64,000 nucleotides of DNA from Rhizobium chutanense (GTDB lineage Bacteria; Pseudomonadota; Alphaproteobacteria; Rhizobiales; Rhizobiaceae): contig NZ_NWSV01000010.1 in NCBI RefSeq assembly GCF_002531935.1, forward strand, positions 62,001-126,000. Reading direction: 5' to 3'. The notes under the pieces were generated by a model. That model had not been told where the DNA came from. It saw only the letters and a program-made list of their open reading frames with translations, and ran no database searches. Positions 1 to 8,113 of this stretch are shown one piece after another. Positions within the stretch are counted from its first letter, which is position 1; each line of letters starts with the position of its first letter. The position numbers and the translations under genes were made by a program.

Positions 1-900
1 ATCTCGCCGAAGGTTACCGGCTATGTCGCGAAGGTGAATGTTGTTGCCAACCAGGAAGTCAAGGCAGGAGACGTTCTCGCGACCCTTGATAACGGCGACT
101 ACCAGAACGCCCTCGATCAGGCGAATGCCCAGATCGTGACCGAGCAGCTTTCGCTGAGCCGTATCGATGCGCAGATCGAAGGCGCCAAGGCGAGCCTCGT
201 GCAGGCCCAGGCGCAGAAGACTGCCCTCGAAGCCACGGTTCGCGGCGCGGAAATCAAGCAGAAGCGCCAAAGCGACCTGCAGGCAAAGTCGGTCGGCACC
301 ACCGCGGATCTCGATGATGCCAATACGGCCCTCGATCAGGCCAGGGCCAATCTTGCCGGCGGCGATGCCAATATCGTGACTGCGCAGGCCAATATTGCCA
401 TTCTCGAAGCCCAGCGCAAGGAAGCTGAAGGTTCCGTCCGCACGCTGGAAATCCAGCGCGACAAGGCCGCACGCGACCTCTCTTTCACCGTGCTCAAGGC
501 GCCCTATGACGGTATCGTCGGCAACCGCTCGGTCCAGGAAGGCGACCTCGTTTCGCCCGGCCAGCGCCTGATGGCGCTGGTTCCGGTGCGGCAGCTCTAT
601 ATCGACGCCAACTTCAAGGAAACGCAGATCCAGCATCTCGTTCCCGGCTCGAAGGTCAACGTCCATGTCGACGCCTATAGCGACCATCCCGTCGTCGGCA
701 CCGTCGAATCGATTTCGCCGGCTTCCGGCTCGGTCTTCTCGCTGCTGCCGCCGGAAAATGCGACGGGTAATTTCACCAAGGTGATCCAGCGTGTGCCGGT
801 GCGCATCGCCCTGCCGCAGGATGCGCTCGACAGCGGACGCCTGCGCGCGGGCCTCAGCGTCGTCGTCGACGTCGATACCCGCACGGCGCCGGGCCAGTAA
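1..900 (+). CDS. HlyD/EmrA-family membrane fusion protein, 5' truncated by the window edge
   Basis: The reading frame is open from base 1, so the N-terminus (cytoplasmic tail and single membrane anchor) lies outside the window. The visible part begins in the lipoyl/barrel-sandwich half-domain (ISPKVTGYVAKV..., then NQEVKAGDVLATLD). A long Ala/Gln-rich coiled-coil hairpin follows, then the second half-motif (FTVLKAPYDGIVGN) and a beta-barrel domain with the family pattern LVPVRQLYIDANFKETQ. Family members span the periplasm and connect an inner-membrane pump to an outer-membrane channel. The next gene, 27 bp downstream on the same strand, is an EmrB-type MFS pump, so the pair is an EmrAB-like efflux system. 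The substrate cannot be read from the sequence. Confidence 0.93.
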   Translation: MSPKVTGYVAKVNVVANQEVKAGDVLATLDNGDYQNALDQANAQIVTEQLSLSRIDAQIEGAKASLVQAQAQKTALEATVRGAEIKQKRQSDLQAKSVGTTADLDDANTALDQARANLAGGDANIVTAQANIAILEAQRKEAEGSVRTLEIQRDKAARDLSFTVLKAPYDGIVGNRSVQEGDLVSPGQRLMALVPVRQLYIDANFKETQIQHLVPGSKVNVHVDAYSDHPVVGTVESISPASGSVFSLLPPENATGNFTKVIQRVPVRIALPQDALDSGRLRAGLSVVVDVDTRTAPGQ

Positions 901-927
901 GCCTTTCGAAAAGGCGGAGGTGGTCCG

Positions 928-2526
928 ATGGCCGGGAGCGCGACAGCAACAGCGGGAACGATGCCGGCAGCGCCTGCTCATGCCGAGGATCGCATGGATC
1001 CGAGGAAGCTCATCGCCTTCTTCGCGATGGTGCTCGGCATGTTCATGTCGATCCTCGACATTCAGATCGTCTCGGCTTCGCTTGCCGAAATTCAGGCCGG
1101 CCTTTCAGCCGGCAGCGACGAGGTCGGCTGGGTGCAGACGGCCTATCTGATCGCCGAAGTGATCATGATCCCGCTGTCGGGCACGCTGGCGCGCATTATC
1201 TCGACGCGTTATCTCTTTGCGATCTCGGCGGCCGGTTTCACCATGGCCAGCGCGCTGGCCGCGACGGCGACGAACATCGACCAGATGATCGTCTACCGCG
1301 CCATCCAGGGCTTCATCGGTGGCGGCATGATCCCGTCGGTGTTCGCCGCCGCCTTCACCATTTTTCCGCCGTCGAAACGCAGCATCGTCTCGCCGATCAT
1401 CGGCCTGATCGCGACGCTGGCGCCGACCATCGGCCCGACCGTCGGCGGCTATCTCAGCCACGCCTTTTCGTGGCACTGGCTGTTCCTCGTCAATATCGTC
1501 CCCGGCATCATCGTGACGATCGTCACCTGGAACTTTATCGATTTCGACAAGCCGGAACTGTCGCTCTTCAAGAAGTTCGACTGGTGGGGGCTGTTCTCGA
1601 TGGGCATCTTCCTCGGCGCGATGGAATATGTGCTCGAAGAGGGCAATTCGAACGACTGGTTCAACGACCAGTCCATCGCGATTGCCGCCGTCGCTTCCGG
1701 CGCTGCCGCCATCGTGTTCTTCTACCGCGCCTTCACGGTGGATTTTCCCGTCGTCGACCTCAAGGCCTTCGCGAACCGGAATTTCTCCTTCGGCTCGATC
1801 TTCTCCTTCGTCATGGGTATTGGCCTCTATGGCCTCACCTATATCTATCCGGTCTATCTCGGCCGCATCCGCGGTTATGATTCGCTGATGATCGGCCAGA
1901 CGATGTTCGTCTCCGGGCTTGCCATGTTCTTCACCGCGCCGATCGCCGGCCGGCTGTCGACCAAGATGGACCTGCGGCTGATGATGGTGATCGGCTTCAC
2001 CAGCTTCGCCGCCGGCACCTACATCATGATCCACCTGACGGCGGATTGGGATTTCTACGAGCTCTTCATCCCGCAGATCCTGCGCGGCTTCGGGCTGATG
2101 ATGTGCATGGTGCCGATCAACAACATCGCGCTCGGCACGATGCCGCCCTCGCGCATTCGCGGTGCGTCCGGCCTGTTCAATCTGACCAGAAACCTCGGCG
2201 GCGCCGTCGGCCTTGCCGTCATCAACACCGTGCTCACCAACCGGCAGGACGTGCATTACGAGCGGCTACGGGAGAATATGGACTGGGGCAATCCGGCAGC
2301 GGTCGACCAGATGAACAACATGGCCGCCAATTTCAGCACCTATGGCATGGACGGCAGCTCGGTCGCGATCAAGCAGATGGTCGGCCTTGCCACCAAGCAG
2401 GCGGTCATCCTCTCCTTCAGCGATATCTTCCTGATCCTGACTGCGCTTTTCGTCGCGATGATCTTCGGTGTCGCCATGATCAAGAAACCCGCGCCGCAAG
2501 GCGGGGGAGGCGGTGGCGGCCACTGA
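928..2526 (+). CDS. DHA2-family MFS multidrug efflux pump, EmrB/QacA type
   Basis: This 532-residue protein has the 14-helix DHA2 pattern. Conserved signatures include FMSILDIQIVSASLAEIQ in helix 1, WVQTAYLIAEVIMIPLSG, and the motif C-like stretch GLIATLAPTIGPTVGGY in helix 5. It would be the proton-coupled inner-membrane exporter working with the upstream HlyD protein. The ATG at 928 has GGAGG at 916-920. An in-frame ATG at 994 (MDPRKLIAFF) is nearer to where the family normally begins, so the first 22 residues may be extra. The C-terminus ends in a run of seven glycines and a histidine, an unstructured tail with no evident role. An intrinsic terminator follows, closing the operon. Confidence 0.93.
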   Translation: MAGSATATAGTMPAAPAHAEDRMDPRKLIAFFAMVLGMFMSILDIQIVSASLAEIQAGLSAGSDEVGWVQTAYLIAEVIMIPLSGTLARIISTRYLFAISAAGFTMASALAATATNIDQMIVYRAIQGFIGGGMIPSVFAAAFTIFPPSKRSIVSPIIGLIATLAPTIGPTVGGYLSHAFSWHWLFLVNIVPGIIVTIVTWNFIDFDKPELSLFKKFDWWGLFSMGIFLGAMEYVLEEGNSNDWFNDQSIAIAAVASGAAAIVFFYRAFTVDFPVVDLKAFANRNFSFGSIFSFVMGIGLYGLTYIYPVYLGRIRGYDSLMIGQTMFVSGLAMFFTAPIAGRLSTKMDLRLMMVIGFTSFAAGTYIMIHLTADWDFYELFIPQILRGFGLMMCMVPINNIALGTMPPSRIRGASGLFNLTRNLGGAVGLAVINTVLTNRQDVHYERLRENMDWGNPAAVDQMNNMAANFSTYGMDGSSVAIKQMVGLATKQAVILSFSDIFLILTALFVAMIFGVAMIKKPAPQGGGGGGGH

Positions 2527-2547
2527 CCTCCGGCCTGCCGCCCCTTG

Positions 2548-2574
2548 AAAGGCCCTCTTCGGAGGGCCTTTTTG
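2548..2574 (+). terminator. Intrinsic terminator after the efflux operon
   Basis: A perfect 10-bp stem (AAAGGCCCTC / GAGGGCCTTT) with a TTCG tetraloop is followed by a T-run. It starts 21 bp after the stop codon of the MFS pump. Confidence 0.9.
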
Positions 2575-2682
2575 TTGCGGTTTTCCAGCTTCCGTGCCAT
2601 CAGGCGGATGATTGCCGGCCGGTCAGCCCGAATCGGGCGATCAATGCCGGAAAATCGATCAGGAAACCGGCCTGTTCGATTT

Positions 2683-2702
2683 TTTGATTTACGTACATCA
2701 AA
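2683..2702. promoter_or_regulatory. 20-bp near-perfect palindrome, candidate LacI-type operator
   Basis: TTTGATTTACGTACATCAAA is symmetric at 9 of 10 base pairs around a central CG, the usual geometry of LacI-family operators. It lies about 30 bp upstream of the LacI-family gene that starts at 2734. Autoregulation and control of the downstream xylB are the obvious readings, but this is inference from symmetry and position. Confidence 0.55.
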
Positions 2703-2733
2703 TTTGGCGCTAAGGGTCTCGTCAGGAGGAATG

Positions 2734-3759
2734 ATGAGGCCAACTGTTCACGATATCGCTGCTGCCGCCGGTGTCAGTCTCGCGACTGTCGACCGGGTTC
2801 TCAACCAGCGCCCCGGTGTGCGTCATATCACGCGGGAGAAGGTCGAGAACGCGATCCGCCAACTCGGTTATATCAGAGATGTCGCCGCAGCCAATCTCGC
2901 CAAGGGACGCACCTATCCCCTGGTCTTCATCCTTCCGGCCAGCGACAATTCCTTCATGCACGGGCTCAATGCCGAGATCCGGCAGGCGATCCTCCGCTCG
3001 CCGGTCGAGCGCACCGATATCCGCACCATCGAGGTGCCGGCCTTCGATCCGTCGGCGCTTGTCTCCGTGCTGGAGGGGCTTTCCCGGGAAAGGCCATGCG
3101 GTATCGCGATGGTGGCGACCGATGCGCCTGACGTGCGCGCCGCCGTCGACAGGCTGGTGCGCGAGCGCTTTCCCATCGTCACCCTGGTTTCCGATCTCAC
3201 CGGGTCGCTGCGCCACCACTATGCCGGTGTCGACAATATCGCAGCCGGCCGCACGGCCGCCCGGCTGCTCGGGCGATTTCTCGGGCCGCGAAAAGGCGAG
3301 ATCGCCGTTCTCGCCGGCTCCATGCTGGTGCGCGACCATCGCGAGCGGCTGGAGGGTTTCACCGCGGTTCTCGCCGAGGAATTTCCTGATCTGGCGATCC
3401 TGCCGGTTCTCGAAGGTCGCGACGACCCGGAGGTCGCCCATAGGCTCGTAACCGATGCGCTTTCCCGCAATGCCGGCATCGTCGGCGTCTACAGCCTGGG
3501 CGCCGGCAATCGCGGCCTGATCCGGGCGCTGAAGGCAAAAGCCGTCGACCGGACGCTAACCGTGATCGCCCACGAGCTGACCGCCCACACCCGCGCGGCA
3601 CTCCTCGACAACACCATCGATGCGATCCTCAACCAGGACGCCGGCCATGAGGTGCGCAGCGCCATCCGCGTATTGAAAGCCAAGGCGGACGGGCTTGCTG
3701 TCATCGAAGCGCAGGAGCGCATCCGCCTCGACATATTCCTGAAAGACAATCTGCCGTAA
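2734..3759 (+). CDS. LacI-family transcriptional regulator upstream of xylB
   Basis: The N-terminal LacI helix-turn-helix (TVHDIAAAAGVSLATVDRVLN, residues about 4-24) and hinge are followed by a periplasmic-binding-protein-like sensor domain of the sugar-binding type 4 class (VFILPASDNSFMHGLNAEI onward). Length is 341 residues, normal for the family. The frame is open much further upstream, but the HTH and AGGAGGA at 2724-2730 place the start at ATG 2734 (or the adjacent ATG at 2731). A 20-bp palindrome lies just upstream. The gene is 18 bp from xylB and co-directional, so it probably regulates xylulose/xylose use. The effector is not visible. Confidence 0.88.
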   Translation: MRPTVHDIAAAAGVSLATVDRVLNQRPGVRHITREKVENAIRQLGYIRDVAAANLAKGRTYPLVFILPASDNSFMHGLNAEIRQAILRSPVERTDIRTIEVPAFDPSALVSVLEGLSRERPCGIAMVATDAPDVRAAVDRLVRERFPIVTLVSDLTGSLRHHYAGVDNIAAGRTAARLLGRFLGPRKGEIAVLAGSMLVRDHRERLEGFTAVLAEEFPDLAILPVLEGRDDPEVAHRLVTDALSRNAGIVGVYSLGAGNRGLIRALKAKAVDRTLTVIAHELTAHTRAALLDNTIDAILNQDAGHEVRSAIRVLKAKADGLAVIEAQERIRLDIFLKDNLP

Positions 3760-3777
3760 CGGCAAAGGAGCATACCC

Positions 3778-5232
3778 ATGTATCTCGGTCTCGATCTCGG
3801 AACCTCCGGCGTCAAGGCAATGCTGATCGACGGCGATCAGACGATCGTCGGCTCGGCCAACGGTTCGCTCGACGTTTCGCGTCCGCATTCCGGCTGGTCG
3901 GAGCAGGAGCCGTCTCACTGGGTGCGCGCTACTGAGGAGGCTGTTGCCGGCCTCAAGGCAAAACATCCGAAAGAACTGGCCGCGGTCAGGGGTATCGGCC
4001 TTTCCGGCCAGATGCACGGCGCGACGCTCATCGATGCCAGCGACAAGGTCCTGCGCCCGTGCATCCTCTGGAACGACACGCGCAGCCATGTCGAGGCGGC
4101 CGCCCTCGATGCCGATCCGCGCTTCCGCGCGCTGACCGGCAACATCGTCTTCCCCGGCTTCACGGCGCCGAAGCTCGCCTGGGTCGCCAAGCATGAGCCC
4201 GATGTTTTCGCCAAGATCGCCAAGGTGTTGTTGCCGAAGGACTATCTGCGTCTCTGGCTGACCGGGGAATATATCTCCGAAATGTCGGATTCGGCCGGCA
4301 CCTCCTGGCTCGACACCGGCAAGCGCGCCTGGTCGTCCGAGCTGCTGGCCGCCACCAATCTTTCCGAGGAGCAGATGCCGGCGCTCGTCGAGGGCACCGA
4401 ACAGGCCGGCAAGCTGCGGTCTGAACTCGCGGCGCAATGGGGCATATCCGGCGATGTCGTCGTTGCCGGCGGCGCCGGCGACAATGCGGCGTCCGCCTGC
4501 GGCATGGGCACGGTCAGCGACGGCGCCGCCTTCGTCTCGCTCGGCACTTCGGGCGTTCTCTTTGCCGCCAACGGCTCCTATCTGCCGAAGCCGGAAAGCG
4601 CCGTGCACGCCTTCTGCCACGCATTGCCGAACACTTGGCACCAGATGGGCGTCATCCTGTCGGCCACCGATGCGCTCAACTGGCATTCCGGTGTGACCGG
4701 CAAATCGGCCGCCGATCTCACCGGCGAACTCGGCGAGGCGCTGAAGGCGCCGACCGGCGTCACCTTCCTGCCCTATCTCTCCGGTGAGCGCACGCCACAC
4801 AATGATGCGGCCATCCGCGGCGCCTTCATCGGCCTCGAACATGAAAGCAGCCGTGCCGTGCTCACCCAGGCGGTGCTCGAAGGTGTCGCCTTCGCCATTC
4901 GCGACAATCTCGAAGCGCTACGTTCTGCCGGCACTGGCATCTCCCGCGTCACGGCGATCGGCGGCGGTTCTCGCTCGCATTACTGGCTGGCGTCGATCGC
5001 CACCGCGCTCGGCGTTCCCGTCGATCTGCCGGCCGACGGCGATTTCGGCGCGGCCTTCGGTGCGGCCCGTCTCGGCCTGATCGCGGCAACGGGTGCGGAT
5101 CCGATCGCCGTCTGCACGCCGCCGGTGACATCAGGTACGATCGAGCCGGTATCGGCGCTGAGCGGCACTTACGAGGATGCCTACAAGCGTTACCGCGCGC
5201 TTTACCCGGCGATCAAATCGCTGGCGCATTGA
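3778..5232 (+). CDS. xylB: Xylulokinase
   Basis: This FGGY-family carbohydrate kinase (484 residues) phosphorylates D-xylulose to xylulose 5-phosphate, feeding the pentose phosphate pathway. The N-terminal ATPase motif is YLGLDLGTSGVKAMLIDGD. The family pattern GWSEQEPSHW and the xylulokinase signatures GIGLSGQMHG (about residue 80) and ILWNDTRS follow. The C-terminal half has GGAGDNAASACGMG, FLPYLSGERTPHND and the second FGGY motif AIGGGSRSHYWLASIATALG. The ATG at 3778 follows AAAGGAG. Xylose isomerase lies 197 bp downstream on the same strand, separated by a RIME-like repeat, so the two form a functional pair. Confidence 0.97.
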   Translation: MYLGLDLGTSGVKAMLIDGDQTIVGSANGSLDVSRPHSGWSEQEPSHWVRATEEAVAGLKAKHPKELAAVRGIGLSGQMHGATLIDASDKVLRPCILWNDTRSHVEAAALDADPRFRALTGNIVFPGFTAPKLAWVAKHEPDVFAKIAKVLLPKDYLRLWLTGEYISEMSDSAGTSWLDTGKRAWSSELLAATNLSEEQMPALVEGTEQAGKLRSELAAQWGISGDVVVAGGAGDNAASACGMGTVSDGAAFVSLGTSGVLFAANGSYLPKPESAVHAFCHALPNTWHQMGVILSATDALNWHSGVTGKSAADLTGELGEALKAPTGVTFLPYLSGERTPHNDAAIRGAFIGLEHESSRAVLTQAVLEGVAFAIRDNLEALRSAGTGISRVTAIGGGSRSHYWLASIATALGVPVDLPADGDFGAAFGAARLGLIAATGADPIAVCTPPVTSGTIEPVSALSGTYEDAYKRYRALYPAIKSLAH

Positions 5233-5236
5233 GATC

Positions 5237-5376
5237 GAGGCGCCCCCTCCCCCTACCCTCTCCCCGAGGGGAGAGGGGGAGTTCGCAGCGACGGCTTTGA
5301 AAGAGCTGCAACGTTGCCGCAAGTTTCTTCTCCCCTCGGGGAGAAGGTGCCGGCAGGCGGATGAGGGGGCCGCCTC
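5237..5376. repeat. RIME-like intergenic repeat between xylB and xylA
   Basis: This imperfect palindromic element is bounded by GAGGCG and CGCCTC. Inside it has two strong GC-rich hairpins of the CTCTCCCC...GGGGAGAG and TTCTCCCC...GGGGAGAA type, and it ends with GGCAGGCGGATGAGGGGG. The same modules recur at 13069-13224 and 52309-52448. They match the architecture of Rhizobium-specific intergenic mosaic elements. Here the element sits inside what should be one transcript, where it would fold into stable RNA hairpins between the two cistrons. Confidence 0.8.
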
Positions 5377-5429
5377 CGCAGACATGAATTCAGAACTGCC
5401 AAGAGATACGAACCCAAGGAGACCCCAAG

Positions 5430-6740
5430 ATGAGCACCGGATTTTTCGGCGATATCCAGAAGATCAAATATGAAGGCCCCGACAGCACCAATCCGCTGGC
5501 CTTCCGCTATTACCAGCCGGACGAGATCGTCCTCGGCAAGCGCATGGAAGACCATCTGCGCTTTGCGGTGGCCTATTGGCACACCTTCACCTGGCCGGGC
5601 GGCGACCCCTTCGGCGGCCAGACCTTCCTGCGTCCCTGGTTCGAAGACACGATGAAGGCTGCCAAGCTGAAGGCCGACGTCGCTTTCGAATTCTTCTCGC
5701 TGCTGGGTGCGCCCTATTACTGCTTCCATGACGCCGATGTGCGCCCGGAAGGCAAGAATTTTGCCGAGAACACCAGGAACCTGAACGAGATCGTCGATTA
5801 TTTCGCCGAAAAGCAGGCCGCGACCGGCACCAAGCTGCTCTGGGGCACGGCGAACCTGTTTTCGAACCGCCGCTATATGTCGGGTGCAGCCACCAATCCG
5901 GACCCGGATGTCTTTGCTTTCGCTGCTGCGACAGTCAAAACCTGCATCGACGCCACGCAGAAGCTCGGCGGTGAGAACTACGTGCTTTGGGGCGGTCGCG
6001 AAGGTTATGAAACCCTGCTCAACACCGATATCGGCCGCGAGCTCGACCAGCTCGGACGCTTCCTCAACCTCGTCGTCGAATACAAGCACAAGATCGGCTA
6101 CAAAGGCACGATCCTGATCGAGCCGAAGCCGCAGGAGCCGACCAAGCACCAGTATGATTACGACGTCGCGACTGTTTACGGTTTCCTCAAGAAGCACGGC
6201 CTCGAAAACGAGGTGAAGGTCAATATCGAGCAGGGCCATGCGATCCTGGCCGGCCATTCCTTCGAGCACGAGCTGGCGCTTGCCAATGCGCTCGGCATTT
6301 TCGGCTCGATCGACATGAACCGCAACGACTACCAGTCCGGCTGGGACACCGACCAGTTCCCGAACAATGTTCCGGAAATGGCGGTTGCCTATTACCATGT
6401 CCTGGCGGGCGGAGGCTTCAAGACCGGCGGCACCAACTTCGACGCTAAGCTGCGCCGCCAGTCGCTCGATCCGGCGGACCTCCTGATCGGCCATATCGGC
6501 GGCATGGATTGCTGCGCCCGCGGCCTGAAGGCCGCCGCCAGGATGATCGAGGACAAGGCTCTGTCGCAGCCGCTCGCCGATCGTTACGCCGGCTGGGAAT
6601 CGGCCGAAGCGCAGAAGCTCTTCCGCGGCGAGTATTCGCTGGATGAGATCACCAACTGGGTCGAAAGCAAGGACGTCAATCCGCAGCCGAGATCCGGCAA
6701 GCAGGAATTGCTCGAGAACATCGTCAACCGTTACGTTTGA
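5430..6740 (+). CDS. xylA: Xylose isomerase
   Basis: This 436-residue TIM-barrel enzyme interconverts D-xylose and D-xylulose. Class II features are visible: [16 protein letters not shown] near residue 52, the catalytic His/Asp segment [11 protein letters not shown], the metal-site signature [16 protein letters not shown], the [15 protein letters not shown] segment, and the second metal region [17 protein letters not shown]. Length and motif order are those of rhizobial and E. coli XylA. The ATG at 5430 is preceded by AAGGAGA. A convergent LacI regulator follows after 70 bp containing a GC-rich stem-loop. Confidence 0.97.
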   Translation: MSTGFFGDIQKIKYEGPDSTNPLAFRYYQPDEIVLGKRMEDHLRFAVAYWHTFTWPGGDPFGGQTFLRPWFEDTMKAAKLKADVAFEFFSLLGAPYYCFHDADVRPEGKNFAENTRNLNEIVDYFAEKQAATGTKLLWGTANLFSNRRYMSGAATNPDPDVFAFAAATVKTCIDATQKLGGENYVLWGGREGYETLLNTDIGRELDQLGRFLNLVVEYKHKIGYKGTILIEPKPQEPTKHQYDYDVATVYGFLKKHGLENEVKVNIEQGHAILAGHSFEHELALANALGIFGSIDMNRNDYQSGWDTDQFPNNVPEMAVAYYHVLAGGGFKTGGTNFDAKLRRQSLDPADLLIGHIGGMDCCARGLKAAARMIEDKALSQPLADRYAGWESAEAQKLFRGEYSLDEITNWVESKDVNPQPRSGKQELLENIVNRYV

Positions 6741-6746
6741 TGATAG

Positions 6747-6773
6747 GCGCCGGCGGCCATCGGTCGCCGGCGC
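6747..6773. terminator. Stem-loop between convergent xylA and a LacI gene
   Basis: GCGCCGGCG and CGCCGGCGC form a perfect 9-bp stem around a 9-nt loop. There is no T-run on either side, so it may only stabilise 3' ends or work with Rho. Its position between two convergent stop codons supports a bidirectional role. Confidence 0.5.
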
Positions 6774-6810
6774 AACCATCTCCGTCCGATGACTGCCAGC
6801 CAATATCGGT

Positions 6811-7842
6811 TCAGCGTTTCGACCAGTTTCGCGATGGCGCGGAGACGGAGTTTCGCACCACCAGATCCGGCCGCAGCAGGATTTCCGTCTCGGCCGGCCG
6901 GCCATCGGACAGGAGTTCCAGCAGCAGCGCCATCGCCTGCTTGCCGATCGCTGTTCGCGGCTGGCGGATCGTCGTCAGCGGCGGGGATATGAAGACGGCC
7001 TGCGGCACGTCGTCGAAACCGGTTACCGAGAAATCCCGCGGAATGTCGTAGCCGCGCGCGCCGAGCCCGATCATGACGCCGATCGCCGTCTGGTCGTTGA
7101 CGCACATGAAGGCCGTGGGAAGCGTATCGCGCATGAAAAGCTGTTCGACCGCATGCCGGCCGCTTTCGATCGTGCCGTCGCCTTCGAGCACGATCCTCAA
7201 ATCGGGCGGAATGCCGGCGGCGTCGAGCCCGGCATCATACCCCATGCGGCGCCGGATAAAGGCAAGCCGGGTGCGCGAATCGCCGATGAAGGCGATCTTG
7301 CGATGGCCTTCGGCCAGCAGCAGGTCCACCGCCTTTCGCGCTCCCTCGGTATCATCGACGCCGACATAGGGAATGCCGCCGTTGAAGACGGGTTCGAAAA
7401 CGCCGACGCTCGGCGGCAGCCGCGCGGTCATGGTCTGATGGCCGAAGGGCAGGATGCCGGTGAAGAGGATCAATCCGGCAGCCTGATTGGAGTTGAAGAA
7501 TTTCAGATATTCCAGCCCGCGCTGGGCGTCATTCTGCGTGTGGCCGATCAGCACGCCGTAGCCGTGCGCGCGCGCCTCATTCTCCAGGCCGACGAGGATG
7601 TTGGAGAAATTGGGGTCGCCGATATCCGGTGCCACCACGAGGATCATATTGGAGCGGCCGAGCCTCAGGCTGCGCGCCATGGCATTGGTCGTATAACCGG
7701 TGACGGCGATCGCCTGGTTGACCTTGAGCCGCGTCGAGTTGGCGACCTTTTCCGGCGTGTGGATCGCCCGCGAAACCGTCGCGATGGAGACCTCGGCGAT
7801 CCGGGCGACGTCTTCGATGGTTGCGGGCGTAGAATTCGACAC
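6811..7842 (-). CDS. LacI-family regulator divergent from the sugar ABC operon
   Basis: This 343-residue LacI/GalR protein has an N-terminal HTH (TIEDVARIAEVSIATVSRAI, residues about 8-27) and hinge helix region (NAMARSLRLGRSN). A type-3 periplasmic-binding-like sensor follows, with family patterns MILVVAPDIGDPNFSNIL and AFMCVNDQTAIGVM...GYDIPRDFSVTGFDD. It is transcribed away from the sugar ABC transporter gene at 8114. The 271-bp gap carries two 16-bp palindromes (7934-7949, 7955-7970) that are the natural operator candidates. The product probably represses the ABC/catabolic operon, and may also act on xylBA. The inducer is unknown. Confidence 0.9.
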   Translation of the reverse strand: MSNSTPATIEDVARIAEVSIATVSRAIHTPEKVANSTRLKVNQAIAVTGYTTNAMARSLRLGRSNMILVVAPDIGDPNFSNILVGLENEARAHGYGVLIGHTQNDAQRGLEYLKFFNSNQAAGLILFTGILPFGHQTMTARLPPSVGVFEPVFNGGIPYVGVDDTEGARKAVDLLLAEGHRKIAFIGDSRTRLAFIRRRMGYDAGLDAAGIPPDLRIVLEGDGTIESGRHAVEQLFMRDTLPTAFMCVNDQTAIGVMIGLGARGYDIPRDFSVTGFDDVPQAVFISPPLTTIRQPRTAIGKQAMALLLELLSDGRPAETEILLRPDLVVRNSVSAPSRNWSKR

Positions 7843-7933
7843 TGAGCTCTGCCTTGGGCTGTCTTCGCCGCGACACTACACAGACTTGTCGAGAGGTCAA
7901 AGGCAAGCTTCAACTCATCGGTGTTAATCCACG

Positions 7934-7970
7934 ATGTAAACCTTTACATGCCTGATGTAAAGGTTTACAT
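7934..7970. promoter_or_regulatory. Twin 16-bp palindromic operators in a divergent promoter region
   Basis: ATGTAAACCTTTACAT (7934-7949) and ATGTAAAGGTTTACAT (7955-7970) are exact reverse complements of each other. Each is itself symmetric apart from the two central bases. Their centres are 21 bp apart, two helical turns, so two repressor dimers would sit on the same DNA face. They lie between the divergent LacI gene and the ABC operon, about 92 bp from the former start and about 143 bp from the latter. Binding by the adjacent LacI protein is inference from position and symmetry. Confidence 0.85.
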
Positions 7971-8113
7971 AGAGCTCGAAGCGGGCGGGAGCCGCATGCG
8001 CAGGCCTCTTGAGCACCCAGGGCGGTTTTCAGAAGGAAAATGCGCGCTAGTTCAAGTGAGGGAGCGTTGCCGGTGCGTAATGCCGGTGCGCGGCGCTCTA
8101 GGGGGAGGGCATG

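Noticed and set aside
1105..2256. Antisense frame opposite the MFS pump
   Set aside because: Charged low-complexity translation (many Asp/Arg/His), typical of the complement of a membrane protein gene.
5253..6905. Antisense frame opposite xylA
   Set aside because: It crosses the RIME element and the xylA gene with no family signature; xylA is certain.
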